From Bicyclus anynana (taxonomy: Eukaryota > Arthropoda > Insecta > Lepidoptera > Nymphalidae): 64,000 nucleotides of DNA. The position numbers and the translations under genes were made by a program. Shown in pieces: positions 11,576 through 25,400 of this stretch. The DNA lies in assembly GCF_947172395.1 (NCBI RefSeq), contig NC_069110.1, positions 2,294,001 to 2,358,000 on the forward strand, given 5' to 3'. Within the stretch, counting starts at the first letter, position 1. Each line of letters starts with the position of its first letter. The notes below the pieces were generated by a model. That model did no database searches. It had not been told where the DNA came from and worked only from the letters and a program-made list of their open reading frames with translations.

Positions 11576-11860
11576 AATTTGGAAATTCGATCATATGACA
11601 GTTCTCGCCGTTCTATTATTAGTGTTAGATGTAAGTCATACAATGCAGAAGTTCCCAAGTTTCTATCCACCGCTGAAGTCGTGTTAATTACCGAGCTCGC
11701 TGATCCTGTTACGCTTTGGTCAGCTCGAGCACAACTTTCCTGTTATACAGTTCCAGATCTACTAGCAGCATTGCCAATTGAATCAATGATTGTTAAACTA
11801 ACAAGTAACTATGAGTTAATTTTTCAGGAGAGACAAATTCATTTTATTAGACAAAATTAA
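11576..11860 (+). CDS. Unassigned open frame (about 93 codons)
   Basis: The sequence after the SINE is open for about 93 codons with a protein-like composition (segments such as KFLSTAEVVLITELADP and TVPDLLAALPIES). I recognise no family. It has no obvious splice context, and an overlapping frame is also open. It could be a relic of a mobile element or a retrocopy fragment, or chance. Confidence 0.15.
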   Translation, partial: NLEIRSYDSSRRSIISVRCKSYNAEVPKFLSTAEVVLITELADPVTLWSARAQLSCYTVPDLLAALPIESMIVKLTSNYELIFQERQIHFIRQN

Positions 11861-11901
11861 TTTCCTAAAAAATGCTACTTGTCGGGTTTTAACAAGCAAT
11901 A

Positions 11902-12000
11902 CTAGTGGATTGCCCGTGACTTCGTCCGCGTGACTCTCGATGTAAACTTTTATTTACCCCTACACTACACCTACCCTACCCCTTTTTTAAATTTTCCGCG
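11902..12000 (-). mobile_element. Helitron-like 3' end
   Basis: CTAGTGGATTGCCCGTGACTTCGTCCGCG is the reverse complement of the hairpin plus CTAG terminus, followed inward by ACCCCTACACTACACC repeats. Confidence 0.6.
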
Positions 12001-12515
12001 CAATATTTTTTAATTTTCATTCATTCTGTCATTCTTCGTTCTGTCATTAGAATCTTCTCTTGACAATAACAAACGCATAAAAAAAAATTGTGCATCATTC
12101 GTGGATTAGTTGAATTTCAAAGAATTCAAGATTCCCCAAATTCAAGAAATATGTGTGGACATGTTTTTAATTCCGCACCTATCAACAAGTAAAAAGTAGG
12201 GACTCGGAAAATTTTCTTTCCCCAATTTAGGGACTTTTGCTTCGATTTGTGGGGAATTGGGAAAACGTTGCCAACGCCTACGAGTACCTAAATTACGTGT
12301 ACCACTCACACTAACATAAACTAATTATACAACTAACATCGCCGACGTACTAACTGCATTTACCTACTGGAATTAGTTTAGAATAATAATATTATCTGGA
12401 AGATCGAACTGCGCTCTAGTTATGAAAATTGCTTAAGGTGGCACGGTTTTTTTTTTCGACCTTTCGTATTTATACATATATTAAGATTGTGCATAAATCA
12501 AGAAAATTTACGAAA

Positions 12516-12849
12516 TCTATATATATAAAAATGAATTGCTGTTCATTAGTGTCGCTAAAACTCGAGAACGGCTTAACGGATTTATCTTATCTTGGTCTTG
12601 AAATGTTCGTGGAGGTATAGGGAAGGTTTAAAAGGTGAGAAAAAATCAAATAATTTCCGGGAAAGCCCTAAAAACTGCCCTTTTCTATTTCCCATACAAA
12701 CGTTTAAGAGTCAAGCGGTTGGGGTAGGGTAGGGGTAGGGTAAGGCAGGGTAGGGGTAGGGTAGGGTAGGGGTAGAGGTATAGAAGGGCAGAGTAGGGAT
12801 AGAAAATAAGTGCACTTATGTGAAAACGAAGCTTAACCGGGTCCGCTAG
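12516..12849 (+). mobile_element. Short complete Helitron-like element, type 2
   Basis: Starts TCTATATATATAAAAATGAA, contains CTAAAACTCGAGAACGGCTT and a TAGGGGTAGGG run, and ends CGAAGCTTAACCGGGTCCGCTAG. An almost complete reverse copy of the same family is at 17313-17652. Non-coding. Confidence 0.7.
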
Positions 12850-13213
12850 TACTCTTATAAAATTTTAAAATTCAAACTCAAAACGGGGATCGGGTTTTTT
12901 CAAACCAAAATTCATTTTGATCGGTTCAGCCGTTTAGCCGTGAAAAGGTAACATACCTAAAGACAGACTTACTTTCGCATTTATATGAGTATAGATCTTT
13001 CTGTCTGTTACCGTTACATGGCTAACCGCTAAACCGATTTGGATAAGATATTTTGTATAATATAATAAAAGAGATAAATTGTATATTGGAGCAAAACGTA
13101 AGCTACTTTTATCTCGAAAAAATCCACGCGGCATCCGCTATTTACTGTTTAATATATTAATTCGCTATTTAATATATGAGGTAGAATTTAGAATTGAATT
13201 TAAATTTCCGATA

Positions 13214-13395
13214 CTAGCGAACGCCCGCGAATTCCCTCGAGAACCATGGATTTTTTCGGGATAAAGAAAGTGGCCTATGTGTTAATCCAGAGTATAACCT
13301 ATTTCCATTCCAAATTTCAGCCAAATCGCTTCAGTAGGAGCGGCGTTAAAGAGTAATAAACATCCAAACATTCGCGTTTATAATATTAGTAGGAT
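13214..13395 (-). mobile_element. Short Helitron-like element, type 1 (reverse)
   Basis: Left border CTAGCGAACGCCCGCG, interior GAGAACCATGGATTTTTTCG and GTTAATCCAGAGTATAACC, right border TTATAATATTAGTAGGA. Same family as 16416-16618 and 16925-17143. Ends just 50 bp before a coding exon of the mannosidase gene. Confidence 0.75.
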
Positions 13396-13447
13396 TTCAT
13401 AGTAATCTATTAAAAATGGAATTTTAACTGGTCTTTTTCTCTTGCAG

Positions 13448-16400
13448 GCAAAAATGCTGTCAGTGACAATACCGGACTCGGCGAAGTCGCCTACCAGCGG
13501 AAATCTCCGAACCGAGAACAAGTGAGTTACAATCTAGTTTGCTATCAAAGTTGACTCATTATACTTACATATAAGTAGGGGAGCCGAAGAGGGGAATTTA
13601 TGATTTACTCGAGCGCGACCCATAAAGGAGAATATCTTGCATGTTGTTAAGTATCTCCACCGGGTATTAGCTGTTAGTATTGGTGAATACGTATGTCAAC
13701 AAAAAAAACCGGCTAAGTGCGTGTCGGGCCACGCGCAGTGTAGCTCCGTAGATTAAGATAGCACTTTAATCCCTTGCACAAAGATACCGATAACCATACT
13801 TCACACTATAGGATAGACGATAAAAAATTCATCCTCACTTTGCATGTATGTAAGGAACACCAAAAATTTTCATATTCAAATTTTCTTTTTACCACTTTAT
13901 AGACGTAATTAATGTGCATACCCTTACCAAATCTCATGTTTCTAGTTTAAACAGAATCCGACTTATCGTACTGACAACTTTATATTTTTAATTAACAGCG
14001 GAGTTAGTATGCAATTTTAGATTTCCAATTACGTTTTTTAAGTTGGTCGACTAATACTCTTTAAATAACAATTGCTTATTAGCCGTTATAGTTTTCCTTG
14101 TAATTTCATTATATATTATAGATAGATAGATCCATTAGCCGGTAGAGGGTGGGGGCACTTGACACTTACAAAAATTAGCTCTTATAAGCTTAGTATTTTA
14201 CAAACAAATCCCTAAATTGAAATATGTTGGTAAAAGACCCCTTACAACTTTCAAAGATCTGTCCAATGATACCCCATACTACAAAATTGACGAGCAAAAA
14301 AATTCATCCCCACTTTACATGTAGCGGAGTACCCTAAAAAAAAAATTTTAATAATTTTATTGTACGACTTTGATCACATTTATAATTTACAGCTTTTTAG
14401 TAGTAATCGTCTCTGCGCTAAACCCCGGACGGACGGACGGACAGACGGACATGACGAAACTATACGGGTTCCTTTTGGACTATGGAACCCTAAAAATCAA
14501 CTTCAGAAATAATCGGCAAGCACGTCATATAGTTAATAGCTAGGTAATATCTAAAAAAAAGTATGCAATTCGGAAATGCTTATGCTCGACTTCAGCTTAA
14601 GAAGGATTAGGTTACGAATTTGCGAAAAAATCTGTTACTATATATTTCTGTCGTATATTTCTGTTCTTGTTCACAAGCGGTCAATATATAGAATAAAAAT
14701 AATCCCGTCCTAAAAACAAACATTTTCTGACTCTTTGCGCTAGACGAAGTAATAAAAATTGTCTTTAAAATATAGATTTTCGGAAACTTTATAAAAATAG
14801 GTAAAGCCTTTTCGAACTATGGCAACTAACACTGGTACCCTTTTATATATAGGAAAAATTTATTAAGAATGATTATTCCCATCATCTAATCTACCAAATG
14901 TAATGGGAACCTATTAACACCGCTCGAGTATATTAACATTTAGCATCACTGGCTCCTCTACCATATTATACCGTACACGGTATACCCGTCGGCTCAAGTA
15001 GGGCTTCATTAGTAGAGATTATGTAATTATGCGCGGTGCTATTACCCGCATCGCGACACTTTTGCAGGTTTTTTTTAATTTTTTCTTATATAACGCACTA
15101 CCTAGAGTTGCCCCAGTCGTTAGCCTATATGGTTTCGGAACACGAGGTCGCAACTTCGAATCCTGGGCTGTATTAGATACTCAGTTATGTTTGACGACCT
15201 CCGTGGCGCAGTGGTATGCGCAATGGATTTACAAAACGGAGGTCCTGGGGTCGATCCCCGGCTGGGCAGATTGAGATTTTCTTAATAGGTCTGGCTGGTG
15301 GGAGGCTTCGGCCGTGGCTAGTTACCACCCTACCAGCAAAGACCGCCAAGCGATTTAGCGTTCAGGTACGATGTCGTGTAGGAATCGAAAGGAGTGTGGA
15401 TTTTCATCCTCCTCCTAACAAGTTAGCCCGCTTTCATCTTAGACTGCATCGTCATCTACCATCAGGTGAGATTGTAGTCAAGTGTAAAGAATAAAAAAAA
15501 ATACTGAGTTGTCTTTCTTCTAAAAAATTGTCAGTTAAAATCCTCACCCCGGAGTCGGAGAGTTGCTGGTGTTACACCCTCAGTTAAGCAATTAATTATC
15601 ACTATCAATAATTAATTATGAAGGAAAAACCTCTCTTATAATTAGTGGCGTGCACAAAACTCTTAACAAGTTTAGGCACTATATGTAAAAATTATACTAA
15701 ATGATTCTTCCTTCTCTGATATGAGTTCTTAAAGAGTTCTTAGGGGAGGCTTTTTTGCATGTATGAACTGCACGCCTCTGCCTATAAGGACGGAGTCTTG
15801 GGCTTGTATCCCAGTGGCACGTCGATTCTCTTTCTACAAATGCTAACGCTTCGAAAATTAAAAAAAAAGTACAGTCAAGTGCAAGTGTCAAATGCCATTA
15901 GTATCAGTGGCGCCGTAACGCGTTACGTTACTTTACCCTCCCATAAGAAGTTATCACTTCAATATAAAGTACAATAAGCTTGGTCCACAGGAATTGGAGC
16001 AATGCCCGCTGGTGCGCGAGATGGAAGCCGACATAGACACCCAGGTCCTGTACCCGTCTTTCGAGTTTCAGGTAAGCAGATACAATGTATTAATTTTTCC
16101 CTTTAACTTTGACGTGAATAACATAGACCTATAACACTTAACATTTGTATAAAGGCAGGCGTCCATAAATCCGCATCCGTAATTATCGTACCATTAAACA
16201 GACTTTACATTAATTATTATTTTTATTAAATTATTTTAATATTCTCGTTGGTAATATTTATCTGCGAACTATTAATAAACTGGTTTAAGAGAAGAAATAT
16301 TCTCTATTAAGTCCAAAGTCTTGAATCGTCGATGTGACATCAATAACAATGTGCTACTGTGAGTTTGTTTTTTTTTATAAAAATTATATATGCCATATTT

Positions 16401-19400
16401 TTTAATTATGACCAACTAGCGGACGCCCGCGACTTCGATTTCGAATTTAGCTTTTCACAAATCCCTCGGGAACCATGGATTTTCCGGGATAAAAACTAAC
16501 CTATATGTTAATCCAGAGTAAAATGTATTTCCATTCCAAATAGCTAAATCGGTCAGTAGTTGCGCCGTTAAAGAGTAACAAACATCCATACAAACTTTCA
16601 CGCTTATAATATTAGTAGGAGGTAGGATATTCCTGTTTGTCTGTTGGAAATATATATAAAAAGACTATTATAAATCATGTTGGTAAACAAACAATTGAAG
16701 TTGTTCTCTTCTTATGTTGCGCTACACACAAGTTTGTCGTCATTTGACATCAGATATATTATTGACACCATCTTGTAGTATCTTTTTCATATCTTCAAAT
16801 TTAAATGAAGTTCTTATTATTGCGAGATATGTGCCTCTTCACATAATCCTACACGAATTCAATGGGATTGAGTGTATAATAATAAGGCAGCGGCAGGACT
16901 ACCGCCTTATATTCATAAAAAAAACTAGCGGACGCTCGCGACTTTGTCCGCGTAAAATTTAGTTTTTGACAAATACCTCCAGGAACCATGGATTTTCCCG
17001 GGATGAAGCCTGTGTTAACCCAAAGTATAATATATTTCCATTCCAAATTTCAACAAAATCTGTTCAGTGGTTGCGGCCTTAAAGAGTAACAAACATCCAA
17101 ACAAACATCCATACAAACTTTCGCATTTATAGTATTAGTAAGATTAAAAACAACTCAGAAACGTTAAACAGGAAAACGCATATAGCGGAATAATAACAAC
17201 AAAGTCTAAATATACACGGAATTGAAAACTACATGTAGCACTTTGAACGCACTCCAAGCAGAAATAAACTTCATAAATGGCGGCCTGCAAATCACATCAA
17301 TATTATAATTGACTAGCGGATCCGGTCAAGCTTCGTTTTGACTTATGTGCACTTCTTCCCTATCTCTACTCTATATTACTCTACCCCTACCCTTCCCCTA
17401 CCCTTACCCCTACCCTACCTCTATTCTACCCCTACCCTACTCCTACCGCTGCTTAAAACTCAAACGTTTATATGGGAAATAGAAAAGGGTTGATTTTATG
17501 GTTTTCCCAGCTATTATTCTAATTTTTCTCACCTTTTAAACCTTCCCATTTACCTCCACAAACATTTCAAGACCAAGATGAGATAAATCCGTTCAGCCGT
17601 TCTCGAGTTTTAGCGATACTAACGAACAGCAATTCATTTTTATATATATAGATAATAATTTTTGCATTCTCTTCAATAGGAAATGTGAGCCTGTATTACT
17701 GAGCATTAGGTTCAATTTTAAAAATCTCACAATTTCATACTAAAGCAGATTCATGGCACGCACCTGCTGCCCACTGTACATTGCCCATGGCCCATGGTTT
17801 CAGTCATAGTTTTACGCTATGACAAATGCAATAACTGATTGATTGTAAATTGTTTGTTTTTATTCTTATTGATACATGCAAGTTTAAGTATTTGTATAGA
17901 TTCGTGTTCATCGAAACTTTCGTTCGATAATAACGAAAAACTTTTTTAACAAAAGTATTTTTCATCATACTACAATGGCCAGATTTTTGTCATTCAGTAA
18001 ATATATATTTTTTTATTTTAAAAAGAATATTTGCACCTACTTTTAAATATCTCCAATATTCCCATTCCCATCCAACTAGTCGGGAAAGACTGTATTAGTA
18101 AGAGAGGGCACGACACTAGACCAACGGGCGGGGATCGAACCACCACCCCTTGGTGAAGAGTCCGACCGCTTTACCGTTGAGCTGTTTTGACGGCCTCCGA
18201 GTGCTGTGGTTCGCGCGATGGATTTACTTGACGGAGGTCCTGGGTTCGATCCCCGGCTGGGCCGATTGAGGTTTTCTTAATTGGTCCAGGTCTGGCTGGT
18301 GAGAGGCTTCGGCCGTGGCTAGTTACCACCCTACCGACTAAGACGTTCCGCCAAGCGATTTAGCGTTCCGGTACGATGTCGTGTAGAAACCGGAAGGGGT
18401 GTAGATTTTCATCCTCCTCCTAACAAATTAGCCCGTTTCCATCTTAGATTGCATCATCCCTTACCATCAGGTGAGATTGTGGTCAAGGGCTAACTTTTAG
18501 AGAATAATAAAAAACTATATTGAAAGTTTGTCAGCACATGCTTATTCATTTTATAGATTGTCTGACAAAAGCTTGTGACGAGGCTAGCGTAGGGGTTTGA
18601 CGAATAAGGACATGATTTCTCTTTTTATTACTTCAAAGGATAACAAAAAAAAAGTGTGTGTCAGCTTGGACTCACGAACGAAGTTTACTCTTTCAGATCG
18701 ACTGTCTAAATAGGTGTATGTTGCCCCGCAGCATACACTATGTACGTCTCAACACTACCCCTAAAATCTGAAAGGTGCGCAACTGAGGAGGTGCGCACCT
18801 ATCACCGGCCGCTGTTCGCCGCCGGTGATAGGTGCGCAGAATAAGTTGTCCACAAATTTTACTGCCCATATTTTTTTCATACCGGCGGCTATATATGAAA
18901 TATCGATTCTTAAGGAGTAAACTCCAAAAATGCGCTTTATGTTTGAACGGTTAGGGGTTCCCAAGGCCACTATGATCTAAAATCCATAGTGATCTATACT
19001 TATTTATGGTAGGAGTTAGGCACTGGGCATGAGGCATTCTCTATCGGCATCATTTTAATGAAGAAACTGCTGCTGTCTTGGTTATTTTTCAATTTTGGTA
19101 AAATAACGCTTTTAACATAAACAACAAAATGAAAGAAATACTCGTACTAAAAGGATCCTACGAGTAAATACGTGAGTGCTTTCGAAATGAAATTTAACTT
19201 TGGCCCGAACTAACTAGAAATATTTTGAGTGGAACTTCTTGACTCGCGGTGGAGATGTTTTATTTAATTAAAAAAATATATTTGTTTTAGTTTGGTAGTA
19301 AGTAATGAAAAATGAACGAGTAGTTTGGAAGTTGAGTTAAATAAAAATCGAAACTTACAGTTGAGTCTTTGAAACCTGAAAGTACTTCACATTTCTGAAG

Positions 19401-22400
19401 TATCATAATAAAAATAAAAGTTCATAAAAACGAACGATTCCTGTAAATACCAATATTTTATAGTAACCGACGCCCTGCGTTTTCACCCTCGTAGTTCCCG
19501 TTTCTGTGAGAATACTGGGATTACATATAGCCTATGACGGCCACGAATAACGTGATTAACATTACAGAAATCTCTTGATCATGTTCATCATCATCATCAT
19601 TATCAACCCACATTCGGCTCACTGCTGAGCTCGAGTCTCAGTTTATTTATCTATTAAAACTATTCAAAACTAATGTTTGGTTTCGTTAGGTGTATGGTTG
19701 TGTAAAAAATAGTCCCATTTTTTTTATAATTACAATTTTAGGTCCTACTCTTACAACAAACAAAACATAGATTGACAGTTTTCGCTTTTAGTACATAGGT
19801 AAAATTCAAAACAATGAAATTATAAGCGAAAATTGATGAAATTTTAAGAAAAAGTTATTGCTCAAGTTGGATTTTGCGGTACTTAAAACCCTGAAAATGC
19901 TCTAGTTTCGACCAACCACTCGTATTTTACAGCAAGGTCTGACCCTATAAAGTACTTCTCTATAAAGTTGAGATCTTTTATTAGCTGAGATAGAGACAGA
20001 ATTGCCCGTCAGTTTCAATTAACCTATCTGCTCGAACTACTTTCAATGTCAATTGAAAGATGAACTTGATGTCACTAATAATGAAAGAATATCACTTTTC
20101 TTCAGCCAATTATAGCTTGTTATAACTTATAAGCTTTGACATCGACGACCCTTTGACGACGAACGTTATCACCGTCAAAGGGAAAATGCAACTACTCGTA
20201 AGACTTCATTTTAAAAGATGCTTATCATTTTCTTTTTAATTAAAAATATAAAATTACGCTTGTAAGGCTACGCGCCAGCGTTCTAATTTTGAAATAATGT
20301 AGCTATAGTGAAAGCTTTCCCAGTAAGCTCTTTAGGGGCAACGACATTATATTGTATAGACTGCATTTACGTTTCATGTAAAACGGCGCATAAAAGTTGT
20401 GCCCAATGCTAAGCGGGGAGCAACTTTTTGACAAGTTTTTATATTATTTTCTGTCAGTTCCGTGAGCCGTGCGAATGACAGTGATCATCTGATTCTAGAC
20501 TATGTACCTCGTAGGTACAATGTATGTCGTTGTTTAGAGGGTAATGTTTTTCGAGCATATGTATATGTGTATGTCAGGCCATATCTGTGGCACGTTCTAC
20601 AGCCCAATCCCAATCGGCTGGACAGATTTTGACATATGAGAAGTTCGTCAGAACTGTGGTGGTGACATAGGCTATATAATTTTTTAAAACGGCAAACTTA
20701 ATTAAAAATTGTAGGGGGTGGGTTTGCTTTTATTTCTTACCCTAATAAAATGGGTATCAAATGAAAGGTCGTATCGAAAAAAGACCATTACAAAAAAATA
20801 CATATCAAATTATCAAAAAGCGTATACTAATATTGGGAACATCGAAGTAACATTTTCTAACTAAAATGTATACAAGTCAGAAATGTCATTATATGTACTT
20901 GGTTATATTTAAAATATAAGATTTGTCTTGAAGAAAATAGAAAGTCTGAAAAAATAATTATTATAAGAACGAAAAACTCGACTGCATACGCGTTCGTAAT
21001 TAACTGATATAAGAAAAACGAGTACCTATTACAATACTTATCTAAATACAATTCAAATTAAATATTTTATAGTGCAGCAGGCGGGGACTAGCTTTTGCGT
21101 TCGAGTTAACAAAGCTTTGCTTTCCATATTTCGAATTTAACGCACGTTAATTTGTGATAGTATTGAGTGAGTGCTGCATCAGCTACGCTATTAATATATA
21201 ACTAATGTTCGTCTGGCTTGCGGTTAAATTTGGAAGTACCTGTTGAGATACATTAGTGGAAATATATCAAGATTTATAATAGAGACACGACATTTACCTA
21301 CGTAGCGTAAACTCAATACCCGCCTTGTTGGTCGAGTGATAAGTCCACGTGGCTTCGGAATTTGTTTTCCCGAGTTTGAGACTTGTGTGAGGCTGTAAAA
21401 TATTGATTTAGTAGGGTTACGTACGCAAATGGTAAAACGGAACCCTAATACTAAAAGTCCGCAGTCCGTCCGTCTGTCACCAGGCCGTATCTCATAAATC
21501 GTGATAGTTGGACGGAAATTTGCCTGCATGCTGTTGCCAATATAACAGTAGATACTAAAGTAAGAGATCGATGTAAAAATAAAATATTGAAGGGGCTTCC
21601 ATACAACAAATGTGAATTTTTGAAATTTTTAGAGACTGGTACGGAAACCTTTTTGCAACAATTCGACCCGCACTTGGCCGGCTTTTTAAAATTATATCAA
21701 CATTGTGATAGTTAAAAAATATGTATTTACAAAATGAAACTGTTGTCAATGAATAAAGAATTTTACTTTTTTTGATTAGAGACAATGTTTCATCACTATT
21801 AGCGACAGCTTTTCACTGGATCTAAAGGCAACGCATTCGAAGGCAAGTATCCAGCCAGCTCTGAGGGCCTAGTGGCAGTTTGATACTGTTACTGTCACGT
21901 AACGTAAACGCGAATTTCTACTACTGCACAACTGCTTCAATTCCATATAAATTTGCGTAAACGACAACGTGATAGTAACAGTATGAAAATATTGAAAACT
22001 CCCACTAGGCACGATTGATCTGATAGTTGATCTAATCACAGTATCGTTTCGTAGCGATAATTATTTCTTTCTTTACCTTTCTGTCGGCAGAAGCTTCGGT
22101 CAAAGTCTACACCGGATTAAGATAAAAAAATTCTTATTTGTTATTGAAAGTAAATAAACATCATTAAATAAAATCTCTTGATAATCTTTATTTGTTAGAA
22201 AATAAACATTTTTATTTTGTTCGAAGGAAAATCGCAATAATAACAATACAAGGACGGGATAAAGCTTTAGGCCTCATTCGCACGAGAGTTTTTTATCGGA
22301 AGTTCTAAAAAATCTCTCGTATTTGAAAAGACGTTCAAATACAACAAATGCATTCCTAAGTATATATTCACACGACAGCGTTTTCAAAACACAACGCTTT

Positions 22401-25400
22401 TTAATCGAGCACTGTTGCTTATTCAATTTTGGCCGTTGGAAATAGACCATGAACTAAATTAAGAACTTTAAAAATGCGCCAACGCTGGGTTTAACGTATC
22501 GCTTTTTTGACTCTCGTGCGAATGAGGACAACATAACACCTTTTTGCAGATCGCTAATTAGGTCCAAAATAAAAAGAAATACCGCTTTGTTTTATTCGTA
22601 CTCGTATTGTGTTTTGAATTTCAGATTTTCCATAATCATCTAATTTTATCCTTCCTAGTTCAATGTAACATGGTGTTACCTAGATATACCACTCTACTGG
22701 ATATCGATAGATCCATTGTTTATGTAATTATTTCTAAATTATAAATGTTTTCTAAGTATAATTTTATTATTATTATTATTTTCAAATGTTTCTTTATAGA
22801 TCAGTCAATCGGAATGGGAGATAATAAGCTGTAAACTCGTATATACTTTTATTTTCGTATTTTAAAAGTTGTAATAATTTCTTTTTAGGGTGTAAGGGGG
22901 AGGCTAGTACCAGTCAGCCTCCCCTACTGCCAACCTCACCTGCTCGTGGTGCACCCTGCAGAGGGACCGACGAGGCTCTGGCGACCGATAAATGGCGGTA
23001 TAACCATTTTCAATTTCGACTAGACTTACAAGTATCACAGACCGGTGTCGGGCAGCAGCGACACCGGTGCGAGAAGTCTAGGACTGCGAATGACCAACCC
23101 GCATGCCCAGCGTAGTCATTTATGGGCATAAAACCTCATGGATAAAGCAAAAACGAAACAGCCCCTAGTCCCCGGTGGCCCCGCTATTCCCGGCTCTGGC
23201 AGCGGTTGTGGTAACGGCGGGGCAAGGGGTGTCAAGAATCTCCGGGGGAGATTCCGCTGCCAACCCCGACAACTAGACCTGGCAACGTTCAACGCACGCA
23301 CGTTGAGGACCGACGAAAAGGTGTTCGAGCTGGAAGAAGTAGTGAGTAAGTTGCGCTGGGATGTAATAGGTTTGTCTGAAGTCCGAAGAAAGGGGGAGGA
23401 CTCGATAACCTTGGAATCCGGCAACTTGTTCTACTACCGGGAGGGCGACCATCTGTCCCAGGGTGGTGTTGGGTTTATCGTCCGCAAGTCCCTCGTGAAC
23501 AATGTTGTACGAGTCGAGAGTGTGTCGAGTAGGGTAGCGTACCTCGTTCTCCGAATTACCAAACGGTATTCGTTGAAGATTATACAGGTTTACGCGCCGA
23601 CCTCGACACAAACCGACGAGGAGGTAGAGGTATTGTATGAAGATATATCAAAAGCCATACATGCCTCGCACTCCTACTACAATGTTGTGATGGGGGATTT
23701 CAATGCAAAGCTGGGTGAGAGGAGCGGTTCAGAGTTGAGAGTGGGGCAATTTGGTTATGGGCAACGGAACCAGAGGGGCCAAATGTTGGTTGACTTCATG
23801 GAGAAGGAGGGTCTCTTTATGATGAACTCCTTCTTCAGGAAGCCACCACAAAGAAAATGGACTTGGATGAGCCCTGATGGTTCCACGAAAAACGAGATAG
23901 ATTTCATCTTGTCTACCAGACGGCATATATTCAACGACGTCTCTGTGATCAATAGGGTCAAAACCGGTAGTGATCACCGAATGGTAAGAGGCACGTTGAA
24001 TATCAACTTACAGCTGGAACGGTACAAACTGGTGAAATCTACGCTCCGACCTATTCGTGCCCAAATCCAAAACCCCGAGAGCTTTCAACTGGAATTACAG
24101 AACCGCTTCGATTGCCTAGCAGATTGCGTTGATGTGGACGACCTAAACAACAGGCTTGTGGAAACTGTCCATACGGTTGGGTCTAAGTTTTTCAAAACCC
24201 ACCGTACAAAAAGAACCAACAAGTTCTCGGACCACACACTCAAGCTCATGGAGGAGAGGCAAGAAATGAGATTGCAGTCTTCAACAGACGCGTCAAAGTA
24301 CCGTCGGATTAATAGACAGATCTCTAAATCGCAGACATTCGACTTGCGACGCTTCAATACCGAGCGTATCAAGGATACAATCGAGAGCAATCGAGGCTCG
24401 AAAGTGTTCGCGAGAGATCTGTCTATTGGACGAAAACAATTGACGCGTTTGAAGACCGATCAGGGCAATGTCATTTCTTCTAAGCCCGAGATCTTGAGTG
24501 AGGTCGAGGAGTTCTATGGACAGTTATACACCTCTACCCAAAAGCCTGTTGACAGTTTGGCTAAAGACCCTAGAGCCAAATTGACCCGACACTTTACCGA
24601 AGATATCCCGGACGTCAGCCTATACGAGATTAGTATGGCTCTCAAACAACTTAAGAACAACAAAGCACCAGGTGATGACGGAATAACAGCAGAACTCCTG
24701 AAAGCGGGTGGAAAACCGATACTTAAGGTCCTTCAGCGATTGTTCAATTCCGTCATTCACGAGGGCATAACACCCAAGGCATGGCACAGGAGCGTGGTGG
24801 TTCTGTTCTTCAAAAAAGGTGACAATACCTTGCTGAAGAACTACAGACCCATCTCGTTGTTGAGTCATGTCTACAAGTTGTTCTCGAGAGTCATTACGAA
24901 TCGTCTCGCTCGTAGGTTTGACGACTTCCAGCCTCCCGAACAAGCCGGTTTCCGAGCAGGCTTTAGTACCATAGACCACATTCATACGCTGCGGCAGGTT
25001 ATACAGAAGACCGAAGAGTATAACCAGCCACTTTGCTTAGCGTTTGTGGACTATGAGAAAGCCTTCGATTCGGTGGAGACTTGGGCTGTGCTAAGGTCTT
25101 TGCAGAGATGCCGGATCGACTACAGGTACATCCAAGTGTTGAAGTGTTTGTATGAAAGCGCCACTATGTCAGTCCGTATACAGGATCAGACTACGAGACC
25201 AATCCAATTGCAGCGAGGAGTGCGACAGGGAGATGTGATCTCCCCGAAGCTATTTACCGCCGCTTTGGAAGACGTCTTTAAGCTTCTGGACTGGAACGGA
25301 TTTGGCATCAACATCAATGGTGAGTACATCACTCAACTACGGTTTGCCGACGATGTGGTCATTATGGCAGAGACTCTGGATGACCTTAGTACCATGCTCA

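Noticed and set aside
13454..13521. ATG at 13454 as the start codon of the mannosidase
   Set aside because: That ATG is in the wrong frame for the next exon. The phase-1 reading from the strong acceptor at 13447 joins cleanly to ELEQCPLVRE.
15198..15275. tRNA-like sequences with A and B boxes
   Set aside because: They are heads of SINE-A copies, followed by the family body and A-rich tail, and are repeated at 18189 and 28819. Not tRNA genes.
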